DNA of 64,000 bases from an uncultured Clostridia bacterium (GTDB lineage: Bacteria; Bacillota; Clostridia; TANB77; CAG-508): positions 26,024 to 90,023 of the forward strand of contig CAKPDY010000002.1 in assembly GCA_934149165.1 (NCBI GenBank), given 5' to 3'. Positions 28,500 to 37,119 of the stretch are shown piece after piece. A program made the position numbers and the translations under genes. A model generated the notes under the pieces. It was not told the origin of the DNA and did not search any database. It saw nothing but the letters and a program-made list of their open reading frames with translations. The number at the start of each line of letters is the position of its first letter. Position 1 is the stretch's first letter.

Positions 28500-28704
28500 T
28501 AATATTTCCTTCTGAATCTGTAAATTTACCAGTTAAAATAGTTATTAAGTCTATTAATGTCCAAACTCCGCATCCACCAGCTGTTAAAAATTGAATTACT
28601 CCTGTACCTATTTTACCAACATAAAAACGATGTACACCTATTCCACCTGTAAATAAACATAACAATAATGTTATTAACCAATCTTTTTCACTTTTATTCT
28701 CCAT
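28483..28704 (-). CDS. TM2-domain protein
   Basis: A 73-residue TM2 protein with a charged N-terminus, membrane segment, GGIGVHRFYVGKIGTGVIQFL hairpin (the family signature G-x-H-R-F-Y-x-G) and a second segment (GVWTLIDLITILTG). Biological role is unknown for the family. The ATG follows GGGGGGAAAAAA. It opens the small-membrane-protein run after gdpP. Confidence 0.88.
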   Translation of the reverse strand: MENKSEKDWLITLLLCLFTGGIGVHRFYVGKIGTGVIQFLTAGGCGVWTLIDLITILTGKFTDSEGNIIVNDK

Positions 28705-28829
28705 TTTTTTCCCCCCTTTTTTCTTCTTTACAATTTAATGATACTATTATTCATATTTATTGTCAACTAATTTGTAAATTATTTTTACATTTTTCGACAT
28801 ACTTTTTATTGTTGCACATCTTTTATAAT

Positions 28830-30840
28830 CTATATATTTTCCTGAAAATATTCTTTTATTTTTTCTATTAATTCTTTTTTTACATCATAAACACTCATTC
28901 CATCTATTTGAGCTCCTGCAAGTGTTATATGACCTCCTCCTCCGCAACTTTTCAAGAATAACCTGAACATTTATATCTCCAAGTGAACGTCCACTTATGC
29001 AAATTTTTTCACCATAATTTCCTATAACAAATGATGCTGTAATATCACTTATTGTTAATAATTCATCTGCTGCTTTTGCACAAATTATATTAGCATCTTT
29101 ATCTATTTTGTCATATATTGATATTGCAATTGATTCACCCACAATTTCAGATTTAGAAACTATTTCAGAAATTGTATTATATGTAGACAAATCACTTTGG
29201 AACCATTTTTTTACTTTTATAATATCTACGCCACATCTACGCAAATATGCTGCTGCTTCAAATGTTCTAACTCCTGTTTTAAATGTAAAATTCTTTGTAT
29301 CCATCATAATTCCTGCATATAGTCCTTCTGCTTCTACATTAGATAATTTTATATTTTTATCTGAATATACAATCAATTCTGTTACAAGTTCTGCTGCTGA
29401 TGATGCATATACTTCTTGGAATGTTAAAACAGCATTATCTATATAATCTGTACTCATTCTATGATGATCTACTATTACTATTTTTCCTGCTAAATCCACC
29501 AATTCTGGTACATCTGAATAGCTTCTTTTATGTGTATCAACTATAACCAGTAACGAATTTGAGTTTGTAATTTCTATTGCATCTTCTTTGCCTATAATCA
29601 CAGAAGCATATTCTTCATCTCTTTTAGCATACTCAATAAAATTTTCTAGTCCAATTCCTGCATTGCTATTTACTATATATGCAGGTTTTTCTAATGTTTT
29701 TGCAAATCTATAAATACCTAAGCTTGAGCCTAATGAATCTATATCACTATTTGTATGTCCCATTATAATTACATTTTCAGATTCTAATATTAATTCTTCT
29801 AATGCATTTGCAACACTTCTTGCTTTTACTTTTGTACGCTTTTCTAATTCTTGAGTTCTACCACCAAAAAAGTTATATTTGCCATTTTTTCTAATTATAG
29901 CTTGATCTCCACCACGCCCTAGTGCTAATTCTATTGTATTTTTTGCTATTTTATATTTTTCATAATTAGACTCTCCATCACATGACACAGCTATACTTAA
30001 TGTTGATTGAATTTTTGAAGATACATTTATTTCTTTTATTGAATCTAATATATTAAATCTATTATTTTCAATTGTTTCCAAATTTTTTTGTTCACATATC
30101 CATACAAACATATCCCTTTCAGCTTTAATAACCAACCCCTCAAATTCATTTGCCCAATCATACAATTTCTTTTCTATTTTTGAAAAAATTTGAATTTGTT
30201 CTTCTCCTGATGTACGTTGAATTATTTCTTCATAATTATCTATCATTGTTATTCCTATACATATTTGTGAATTATTAAAATCGCTTTTTAAATTAACAAT
30301 TTCTGTTTCATCTATGAAATATAATGTTGCCATGTATTCTTTCTTTTTATCACTTGATTTTGATTTTACATATTCACATAATATTTTATAACTTTTGTTT
30401 CCTATGGTTGCCTTTTTTATAATTTGATTGTTTTTTAATTTTGTATTATTTTCTATTTCTAATTTTATTTCTTTAATAATTTCTTTTAAAATAGATTTTA
30501 TATCTACATCACAAAATTCCCTTACAAATTTATTGCTTTTCCATATTATGCTTCCATCTGTTTGAACCATTACTAATGGAAATGGTGAATTTATTAGTGT
30601 TCTTTTAGATATTTTATCTATATTAAAGGTTAAATCTTGTATATGTTCTGAAACTTCTTCAATTCTTTTTTGATTAGTCCAATATGTATACATAATAATT
30701 AAGGCATATATTATAACCGATGGTATTATTAATATTGGTTTTAAAATACATATTATTGTTATTAATACTGCTATAATTACTAAATATATCTTTGTTTTTG
30801 ATACCAATTTATTAAAGAAATTGTTACTATTATTTGGCAT
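28830..30840 (-). CDS. gdpP: Cyclic-di-AMP phosphodiesterase GdpP (YybT), read through one +1 shift at CGG
   Basis: The frame 28885-30840 ends in a nonsense tail (RRRRSYNTCRSSN). Skipping the C of the in-frame CGG at 28944 restores GGGGHITLAGAQIDGMSVYDV and a stop at 28830, giving 669 residues. Domains: two membrane segments (15-50), PAS (about 75-165), degenerate GGDEF (about 205-335), DHH with GHTNSDID (361-368), DTHK and VDHH (458-460), then DHHA1 ending in GGGGH. It degrades c-di-AMP to pApA. Ribosome site AAAGGAG is separated from the ATG by a ten-base-pair hairpin (30850-30873). Position next to rplI-dnaB is the family's usual one. Confidence 0.92.
28942..28944 (-). other. In-frame CGG, +1 shift site 6 (GdpP residue 633)
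   Basis: In frame the codons read AAG-TTG-CGG-AGG-AGG. Skipping the C gives TTG-GGA-GGA-GGA-GGT-CAT, the L-G-G-G-G-H substrate-binding motif of DHHA1. The residue inserted at the shift should therefore be glycine. Confidence 0.92.
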
Positions 30841-30849
30841 ATTAATCTT

Positions 30850-30873
30850 GTATTATATATATGTATATAATAC
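30850..30873 (-). promoter_or_regulatory. Hairpin between ribosome site and gdpP start codon
   Basis: GTATTATATA and TATATAATAC form a perfect ten-base-pair stem with a four-base loop. The Shine-Dalgarno AAAGGAG lies directly before it and the ATG nine bases after it. No other start codon lies between, so the hairpin probably sets the effective spacing or controls initiation. Confidence 0.5.
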
Positions 30874-31013
30874 ACTCCTTTCTATGTTTTATAATAGTTT
30901 AATTTTAAACTGTTTTTATTGTTTTGTCAAGGAACGCTTTGGTATATCCAATCTTCAACTATTTAATTCCTTTTTTTAGGCAAATTGTTTCCATAATATT
31001 AAATTACTACTAA

Positions 31014-31050
31014 TAAAAAAAGATATAGACTGTAAACTGCCTATATCTTT
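31014..31050 (-). terminator. Intrinsic terminator after HU gene
   Basis: On the minus strand AAAGATATAG pairs with CTATATCTTT around a 12-base loop and is followed by seven Ts. It lies 44 bases past the HU stop. Confidence 0.8.
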
Positions 31051-31093
31051 AATATGAATTCATATTTTATATAAATTATATAAATTTCATTAA

Positions 31094-31375
31094 TTATTTT
31101 TTGTTATTAACTAAATCTTTTAAAGCTTTTCCAGCTTTGAATACTGGAGCTTTTGAAGCTGGTATTTTTATTTCTTCTTTAGTTTGTGGGTTTCTTCCTT
31201 TTCTAGCTGCTCTTTCTCTTGTTTCAAAAGAACCAAATCCAACTAGTTGAACTTTATCTCCTTTTACTAAAGTTTCTGTAACAACGTCAACAAATGCATT
31301 TACTATTGCTTCAGCATTTTTCTTTGTTTCTCCTGTTTTAGCAGCGATAGCCGCAATTAATTCAGATTTGTTCAT
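31094..31375 (-). CDS. hup: HU-family DNA-binding protein
   Basis: A 93-residue HU/IHF-type histone-like protein. It starts MNKSELIAAIAAKTGETKK and has GDKVQLVGFGSFETRERAARKGRNPQT (broken here into two family blocks: the beta-arm entry GFGSFE and the arm RKGRNPQT) and KIPASKAPVFKAGK at the end. It bends and compacts DNA as a dimer. The ATG follows TAGGAGG. It lies 90 bases after the SpoVB-like gene, the same neighbour as in several clostridia where HU follows spoVB/mazG. It has its own strong terminator. Confidence 0.97.
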   Translation of the reverse strand: MNKSELIAAIAAKTGETKKNAEAIVNAFVDVVTETLVKGDKVQLVGFGSFETRERAARKGRNPQTKEEIKIPASKAPVFKAGKALKDLVNNKK

Positions 31376-31465
31376 TTTTCAATTACCTCCTATAAGTTAT
31401 ATGTAGCCTGCTTTTTTACGCTACTATTATCATTATTCGCCAAAGTTATATAAAATCCTTCTTTT

Positions 31466-33136
31466 TTACTTTATTTTTTCTTTATATATTCCCATTTTTA
31501 CTAATATTGCATATATTTTTTGTCCATATGGTAACATAAGTATATCTTCTTCATTAAATATTTTAAGTACAATAACCGATAATGCATACGTTATTACTGC
31601 TACTACTAATGCTACTATTGTTGCCAAATTTTGTGAAATTATACTATTTAACAATATATATACACCATATGACACAATTGCCATCATAACTGATGCTATT
31701 ATTGGTTTTAAAACCATTTTTGAAAAACTTAATTTTAAATCTACTGTTTTCCTTAAAACTGTAAACACTATACTAAAAGCAATTATATGACATACATCTG
31801 TTGCAAAAGCTGCTCCTGCGGCTCCACCTAATGGACATATATCTGTTGGGATTGGAACTAAAATCAAATTAACTATTAATTTAGCAATAACACCTATTGT
31901 TAATGCTGTTGCTGGAACCATAACTTTACCTAACCCTTGTAATGCCCCATTTATTGTTTGCTCCATTGCTGTAAATATTGTAGCTAATACACATACTTGC
32001 ATTATCCATGCTCCTGAAGATGCGTTTGGAAAAAGCAATTTTAGTATAGGTTCTGCAAAAACAACCATTCCTACTACACATGGCAATACAATTATAATTG
32101 TTGTTAATAAAGAAAACGAAATTCTTTTTACACCTTTATTTAATTCCCCTTTTGCTCTTGCTGCCGAAATTGCTGGAACTAGTGCTGTGGCAAAAGCTAC
32201 ATTAAATGACAATGGCAAACTTGTTAATGTTTCAACTTTTCCACTTAATATACCATACTGTGCTTTTGCCTCCATTTCAGGCAAAAAATTTTTCAATAAA
32301 TTTACAACAGTAAAAGAGTCTATATTTTTGTTAATTGATACAAGTATAGAACTTAATGAAATTGGTATAGACACCCATAAAATATTTTTTACTATTTCCA
32401 ATATAGGTTTGCTCATAACTTTTGATTTTTTTGTACTAATTACTTCTGTTTCAATCTTTTCTCTTCTATGAATTTTATAATATGTATATAAATACATAAA
32501 ACTTGCTACTGTAGCCATTGTTGTTGCTAAATTTGCACCAGCTGCCATAAGTGCTGTATTAACACCTGAAAAAACAGCAACTATTTCTACAACAATTATT
32601 GTAAATACAGTTTTAAATACTTGTTCTAATGTTTGTGAATTTGCTGTTACTTTTATTTTTGACCTTCCATTAAAGAATCCTCTAATTACAGACATTATTG
32701 ATACAAAAAATATTGATGGAGATAATGCAACTAATGTCATTTCTGCCTCTGGAATTCCCATCATTAATGATATTCTTTTTGCTCCTAGCAATAATAGTAA
32801 TGTTCCTACAAGTCCTATCACACCAAATGTTGCAAATGCAATTTTAAAAATTCTATGTGCCCCTTTCGAATCTCCAACAGACAATCTTTCAGCTACTAAT
32901 TTTGAGACTGCATTTGGGACTCCTATTGATGAAATTGATAGTAATAATGCATATATTTGATACCCTGCACTATATATTGCATTTCCTTCGTCGCCAAATC
33001 CTTCTTTATTTGTTAAATACCATTTATATGCAAATCCTAAAAATTTTATTAGTACTTGTGATACCATTAATGCAAGTACACCTTGCATAAAGCTTTCTTT
33101 TTTTATTTTTTTATTTGTTTTACTATTTGCTAACAT
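31466..33136 (-). CDS. SpoVB/MurJ-like MOP-superfamily flippase
   Basis: A 556-residue polytopic membrane protein with about 14 hydrophobic segments. The first block (GVLALMVSQVLIKFLGFAYKW) and motif IPNAVSKLVAERL-like region belong to the polysaccharide-transporter branch of the MATE/MOP fold (SpoVB, YtgP, MurJ). Members flip lipid-linked cell-wall precursors; SpoVB acts in spore cortex assembly. No other sporulation gene is visible in the window, so vegetative lipid II flipping is equally likely. Start ATG follows AGAAAGGAAATT. It diverges from the VirD4-like gene. Full length for the family. Confidence 0.88.
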   Translation of the reverse strand: MLANSKTNKKIKKESFMQGVLALMVSQVLIKFLGFAYKWYLTNKEGFGDEGNAIYSAGYQIYALLLSISSIGVPNAVSKLVAERLSVGDSKGAHRIFKIAFATFGVIGLVGTLLLLLGAKRISLMMGIPEAEMTLVALSPSIFFVSIMSVIRGFFNGRSKIKVTANSQTLEQVFKTVFTIIVVEIVAVFSGVNTALMAAGANLATTMATVASFMYLYTYYKIHRREKIETEVISTKKSKVMSKPILEIVKNILWVSIPISLSSILVSINKNIDSFTVVNLLKNFLPEMEAKAQYGILSGKVETLTSLPLSFNVAFATALVPAISAARAKGELNKGVKRISFSLLTTIIIVLPCVVGMVVFAEPILKLLFPNASSGAWIMQVCVLATIFTAMEQTINGALQGLGKVMVPATALTIGVIAKLIVNLILVPIPTDICPLGGAAGAAFATDVCHIIAFSIVFTVLRKTVDLKLSFSKMVLKPIIASVMMAIVSYGVYILLNSIISQNLATIVALVVAVITYALSVIVLKIFNEEDILMLPYGQKIYAILVKMGIYKEKIK

Positions 33137-33246
33137 TTAAATTTCCTTTCTAAACTCCCTTTAATTCAGTTTATTAAATTATATTAGTAATATTCTTATT
33201 TTTCAAGTGTTTTTTTTAATTTAGAAAACAAATTTCCCTAAAACTA

Positions 33247-33275
33247 TTGATTTTTTAGCAATTTTATAGGATAAT
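33247..33275 (+). promoter_or_regulatory. Promoter of the VirD4-like gene
   Basis: TTGATT (33247-33252) and GATAAT (33270-33275) are separated by 17 bases. The predicted transcript start is near 33282, so the ATG at 33284 would have no leader. This supports a start further downstream. Confidence 0.55.
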
Positions 33276-33313
33276 ATAAGTATATGATTTTTTGTATGAA
33301 AGTGGTGAATTTT

Positions 33314-35629
33314 TTGAAGTTAATAGATAAATTATTGAAAAAATTAAAAACAGATAGAAACACATTTTTTACATATATACTAACACTAATAACAATATAT
33401 TTAGTAGTAGATAGATTTGTAGACTTATTAATAATGATTTTCACTGGAATTGCATCAAGCTATTGGAATCCAATACAATATTCTATAGCATTTGCAGTGC
33501 CAATATTTGCATACTTATTTTCTTGTAGTTCTAAATTTATAAAATCACAAGAAATGAAATTGTCATTTTTCTACACATACATTGTTGCATTGTATATATT
33601 AGTAATTTCAATGTTCGTACAATGGATAAATGCTGGCTGTTGGTTTTTACTTCTTTCTCTTCCTAAATATCCAATAATAGCCACAAAATTTAGTTACTTA
33701 ATAAAACCTGCATTTTGCTCTATTTCAGCATTTTTGCCTTTAACAACATTTTATTCAGTATTTAAATTTTTATATACACAAGTTAATGATTCACGATTAT
33801 TGCAAGAAGCAATTTATGAATACAAAGGAATTAGCTTAGCACCAAAAAGTGCAAATATTGGACCAAACACTTGTGAAATCACTTTAGGAACAGATTATAG
33901 GAATGGAAAATCAGTTAAGATTTCAGAGAAAAAGCGCTTTGAATCAATGCTTGTTGTAGGCGTTTCAGGTTCAGGAAAAACTTCATTAATATATGAACCT
34001 ATGATAGCAAAAGACATTGATAAAAAATATCAATACAGAGAGACTGGCAAAGAATTAGCCTTTGTTGCATTAAAAACCGGAATAGCAACTCTGTCTTGTC
34101 CTTACGATAATACTTATATAAATAACAACTTTAATTTAAACATGATACAACCCAAAGAAAATAAAATTAAAATATTTCAATCATATATGAAAAAAATGAT
34201 TTATAATATATCATCAAGTGGAACAATTTATAGAAATTTAGGTATTACTTATATTTCACCAGATTATGAATCAATATCACATATTTTAGAAATTGCTAAA
34301 GCATATAAAATTTCTGTAAACCTTGTTGATCCAAAAAATCCTGAATCTCAAGGACTAAATCCTTTTGCATATGATGATCCAATGCAAACAGCAGTAACTA
34401 TTTCAACTGTTTTAAAAGGGCTAGCTCATAATTCAGGTAACTCTGTTGATATTGCATATGAAAATACATATTCTTATCAAGTTATTGAAAACTTATCAAT
34501 ATTATTGAAAGAAATGTATCCAAGAATGCATGATGGTGAATTACCTACACTTGAAGATATGTTAAGTATGTTAAATGATTTTAATTTAGTTGAATATATG
34601 TGTAAAGAACTTGAAAAAGATGAAAATCTTGAAAAACAATATTCTGTATTACTTTCTTACTTCAAAAAGAATTTCTATTCAAATGGTCCTGGAAGAGAAA
34701 ATACAGAAAAATATGTATATTCTGCAAGTACATTGTTAGATAATTTATTACGTTATCCAGGAATTAGAAGAATTTTATGCAATAGAACAAATAACATAAA
34801 CTTTGACAATACACTTGTAAATGGTGATATTACATTACTATGCACAAGACGTGGAGATTTAGGTACCTCAGCACATACTGCATTTGGTTTATTCTTTATA
34901 TTATCAATGCAATACGCAATATTAAGAAGACCTGGAAATGAAAATACTCGTATTCCTCATTTCCTATATATAGATGAATTTCCAGACTTCATTTGTTCAC
35001 AAACAGAAGCTATATTTACAATGTATAGAAAATATAGAATTGGTACTGTAATTTCAATGCAAAATCTTGATCAATTAAATGTATCAAACAAAAGATATAG
35101 AAGTACAATTATAGCAAACTGTGCCAATAAAATCGTATTTGGAAATAATACTCCTGAAGATAACGAATGGTGGAGTAAAGAACTTGGTGAAGAAAAGAAA
35201 TGGACATTTAAACAAAGTTATGATACTGCAAAGGGTACTTATGATGCTAAGTTAGGTGATATAAGTTACAAAGCAGATACACGATACAAAGCAGGAAAAA
35301 TACAAAGCACAAAATTCAAACAATGTTTATATAAAATTGCTTCTGATAGTGGAAGATATGAAAATGGTGTTTGTGTATTAGATTTTGTAGAAGCTAAATA
35401 TAAAGAACCCCATGAGGTTAATAAATATAATTTTGAAAAATATAGTAACAGTAATTCAAATTATACTGATTCTAAAAAAACAAAAAAGAAAAAATCTGTT
35501 ATAACAAGTTTTTCTGAAGATGATAATACTGAATTAGAATTAGATCCAATTAGAACTGATATATCAGATTCATTATTTGAAAGTAATTCAGAAGATGCAA
35601 TTATAACTAAAAAATTTAATAATACATAA
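33314..35629 (+). CDS. VirD4/TraG-like coupling-protein ATPase
   Basis: A 771-residue protein. About four membrane segments occupy the first 160 residues. Walker A is VVGVSGSGKTS. A Walker B-type acidic block (HFLYIDEFPDF) precedes the TraG/TraD C-terminal region (MYRKYRIGTVISMQNLDQL). This is the architecture of type IV coupling proteins, which pump DNA or proteins into conjugation channels. No relaxase, VirB4 or pilus gene accompanies it, although a replication-relaxation-like gene lies 440 bases on. The C-terminal 90 residues are charged and low-complexity. I prefer the TTG at 33314, six bases after AAAGTGGTG, over the ATG at 33284. Confidence 0.8.
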   Translation: MKLIDKLLKKLKTDRNTFFTYILTLITIYLVVDRFVDLLIMIFTGIASSYWNPIQYSIAFAVPIFAYLFSCSSKFIKSQEMKLSFFYTYIVALYILVISMFVQWINAGCWFLLLSLPKYPIIATKFSYLIKPAFCSISAFLPLTTFYSVFKFLYTQVNDSRLLQEAIYEYKGISLAPKSANIGPNTCEITLGTDYRNGKSVKISEKKRFESMLVVGVSGSGKTSLIYEPMIAKDIDKKYQYRETGKELAFVALKTGIATLSCPYDNTYINNNFNLNMIQPKENKIKIFQSYMKKMIYNISSSGTIYRNLGITYISPDYESISHILEIAKAYKISVNLVDPKNPESQGLNPFAYDDPMQTAVTISTVLKGLAHNSGNSVDIAYENTYSYQVIENLSILLKEMYPRMHDGELPTLEDMLSMLNDFNLVEYMCKELEKDENLEKQYSVLLSYFKKNFYSNGPGRENTEKYVYSASTLLDNLLRYPGIRRILCNRTNNINFDNTLVNGDITLLCTRRGDLGTSAHTAFGLFFILSMQYAILRRPGNENTRIPHFLYIDEFPDFICSQTEAIFTMYRKYRIGTVISMQNLDQLNVSNKRYRSTIIANCANKIVFGNNTPEDNEWWSKELGEEKKWTFKQSYDTAKGTYDAKLGDISYKADTRYKAGKIQSTKFKQCLYKIASDSGRYENGVCVLDFVEAKYKEPHEVNKYNFEKYSNSNSNYTDSKKTKKKKSVITSFSEDDNTELELDPIRTDISDSLFESNSEDAIITKKFNNT

Positions 35630-35650
35630 AGGTATCTTTTAGATACCTTT
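35628..35650 (+). terminator. Intrinsic terminator after the VirD4-like gene
   Basis: AAAGGTATCT-TTT-AGATACCTTT is a perfect ten-base-pair hairpin overlapping the stop codon and followed by T-rich sequence. Confidence 0.8.
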
Positions 35651-35713
35651 TATTGTAATTTTACAGAAATTTTCACTTATTGAAAAAGTAAGTTAAATAA
35701 AGTAAGTAAGCAT

Positions 35714-35764
35714 AAGAAAAAACGGACTTTTTGAAATGTTATCAAAATTTCGTTTTTTCTTTTA
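35714..35764 (+). terminator. Second hairpin before the small acidic gene
   Basis: AAGAAAAAACG (35714-35724) pairs perfectly with CGTTTTTTCTT (35751-35761) and runs into T-rich sequence. With the preceding hairpin it insulates the next promoter from read-through. Confidence 0.55.
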
Positions 35765-35784
35765 CAGTAATTTTAAAAAAAATA

Positions 35785-35813
35785 TTGACACAATATATTT
35801 TTTGTTGTATAAT
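35785..35813 (+). promoter_or_regulatory. Consensus sigma-A promoter for the 43-residue peptide gene
   Basis: TTGACA (35785-35790), exact 17-base spacer, TATAAT (35808-35813). Both boxes match consensus perfectly. The leader to the ATG at 35876 is about 55 bases. Confidence 0.88.
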
Positions 35814-35875
35814 TTTTTTACATTAATTTTATTAGTGTATTTTCCTTGCAAATAATTTTAAAAGGAGGGTTTGTT

Positions 35876-36007
35876 ATGGCATCAAGACCTGATCCTGATG
35901 ACGTTTATTATGATGAAGACTCTGGTTTATTCATAGATTCTGAATCAGGTGACGCATACTATGATGAAGATTGTACAGATTTCTGTATAAATATCTACCC
36001 TGATTAG
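35876..36007 (+). CDS. Small acidic tandem-repeat peptide (43 residues)
   Basis: Start ATG lies six bases after a very strong ribosome site, AAAGGAGGG. The peptide begins MASRPDPDD and holds two similar units (DVYYDEDSG and DAYYDEDCT), ending DFCINIYPD. It has about 16 Asp/Glu, five Tyr and two Cys, and a single Arg as its only basic residue. There is no signal peptide or hydrophobic stretch. A consensus promoter precedes it and a strong terminator follows, so it is a dedicated, probably abundant, short transcript. I know no homologue. It lies between the VirD4-like ATPase and a replication-relaxation-like gene; a substrate, inhibitor or metal-binding role is speculation. Confidence 0.7.
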   Translation: MASRPDPDDVYYDEDSGLFIDSESGDAYYDEDCTDFCINIYPD

Positions 36008-36027
36008 TTGTGCCACACCCAAAATAT

Positions 36028-36053
36028 CCCCAGAAATTTTATAATTTCTGGGG
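36028..36053 (+). terminator. Strong terminator after the 43-residue peptide gene
   Basis: CCCCAGAAATT (36028-36038) pairs with AATTTCTGGGG (36043-36053) around a four-base loop, and T-rich sequence follows. The stem is among the most stable in the window. It can also serve the convergent gene ending at 36068. Confidence 0.85.
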
Positions 36054-36067
36054 GTTGTTTTATTTAT

Positions 36068-37009
36068 TTACATTCCCAATAATTTAACTTGTACATTTTC
36101 CATTTTATATTTACCACTTTTTTCATCAATTTTAAAAGTAACTAAAGTTTTATCTAAACTCTCTTCATTTTGACGTAAATCAGTTGTAAAATATAATCTG
36201 ATTTTATCTATTTCAACTTTATTAACTACAATTTCTTTAAAAGTTTCAGCAATATGTTTATCATCTTCACATACTAAAATTAATTGTGGAATATTTTTGT
36301 ATCCTGAATCACCTGGAACAAAATTATCATAAAAATCTTTAAATAATCTCATTTTTTCCACTAATTTCTTTTTCCAGTCATCTTCTCTTCTTATAACTTC
36401 AAAAACAAAATCTATTGACTTTGATGCTTTAGCTAATTTTATACTACCTCCTGTTGCTTTAAATGTTTTTCCTGCCATTTTAGCTGTGATTGTTGGCTTT
36501 GGAACATAACTTTCAAATGCTTTTACTTTTCTTAAATACGCAATTATTGTTTGATTTCCAGCTAAACGTTTTTTTATCATAGCAACTGGTTTTGCATTAT
36601 CACTAGGCTGCCATTTACACTCCTTTTCCCTTGAAGTTAATAAATATTTTCCCATTTTTTCCATACAATATATTCTGTAAATTCCTTTTCCATCGTCAGA
36701 ATTAAAGAAATATCTTGTTAAAATTTTTGATCTTACTAATTGATCTAATTTATTATTTAATTTGTCCTGAGATTTTACGTCAATTCCTTTCCACTCTAGT
36801 AATTGAAATAATTGTCTTGATGTTATAAACTCAAATTCATTTACTAAATATAATATTTCAAAATGAATATCTGTTATATGACCAATATTTATCTTATGTA
36901 CAATTTGATTCATTGAAACATAACCATCTTTACCATCAAAAGTCTTAATTTCTCCTTCTCTAATAGCAAAAGGTGATACTGTTGCTTTAATTTCATTATC
37001 ATTAACCAC
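36068..37009 (-). CDS. Replication-relaxation-like protein
   Basis: A 313-residue protein. Residues 35-125 look like a winged-helix (HITDIHFEILYLVNEFEFIT then SRQLFQLLEWKG) that resembles the N-terminal part of the replication-relaxation family associated with plasmid and conjugative-element mobilisation. The C-terminal half (SKSIDFVFEVIRRED, QLILVCEDD) has a nuclease-like alternation of beta strands and acidic residues but no motif I can name. The start is GTG, eight bases after AGGAGG. The pairing with a VirD4-like gene, in convergent orientation, suggests a remnant or domesticated mobilisation module. Confidence in the family is moderate. Confidence 0.55.
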   Translation of the reverse strand: MVNDNEIKATVSPFAIREGEIKTFDGKDGYVSMNQIVHKINIGHITDIHFEILYLVNEFEFITSRQLFQLLEWKGIDVKSQDKLNNKLDQLVRSKILTRYFFNSDDGKGIYRIYCMEKMGKYLLTSREKECKWQPSDNAKPVAMIKKRLAGNQTIIAYLRKVKAFESYVPKPTITAKMAGKTFKATGGSIKLAKASKSIDFVFEVIRREDDWKKKLVEKMRLFKDFYDNFVPGDSGYKNIPQLILVCEDDKHIAETFKEIVVNKVEIDKIRLYFTTDLRQNEESLDKTLVTFKIDEKSGKYKMENVQVKLLGM

Positions 37010-37119
37010 TTAAAAAACCTCCTAAAATTTTATTTAAAATTTTATTATATATTTAATTAAATATAAATTTAAATATATACATATATTTTTTGAACATTTA
37101 TATGTTCATATTTGGCATT

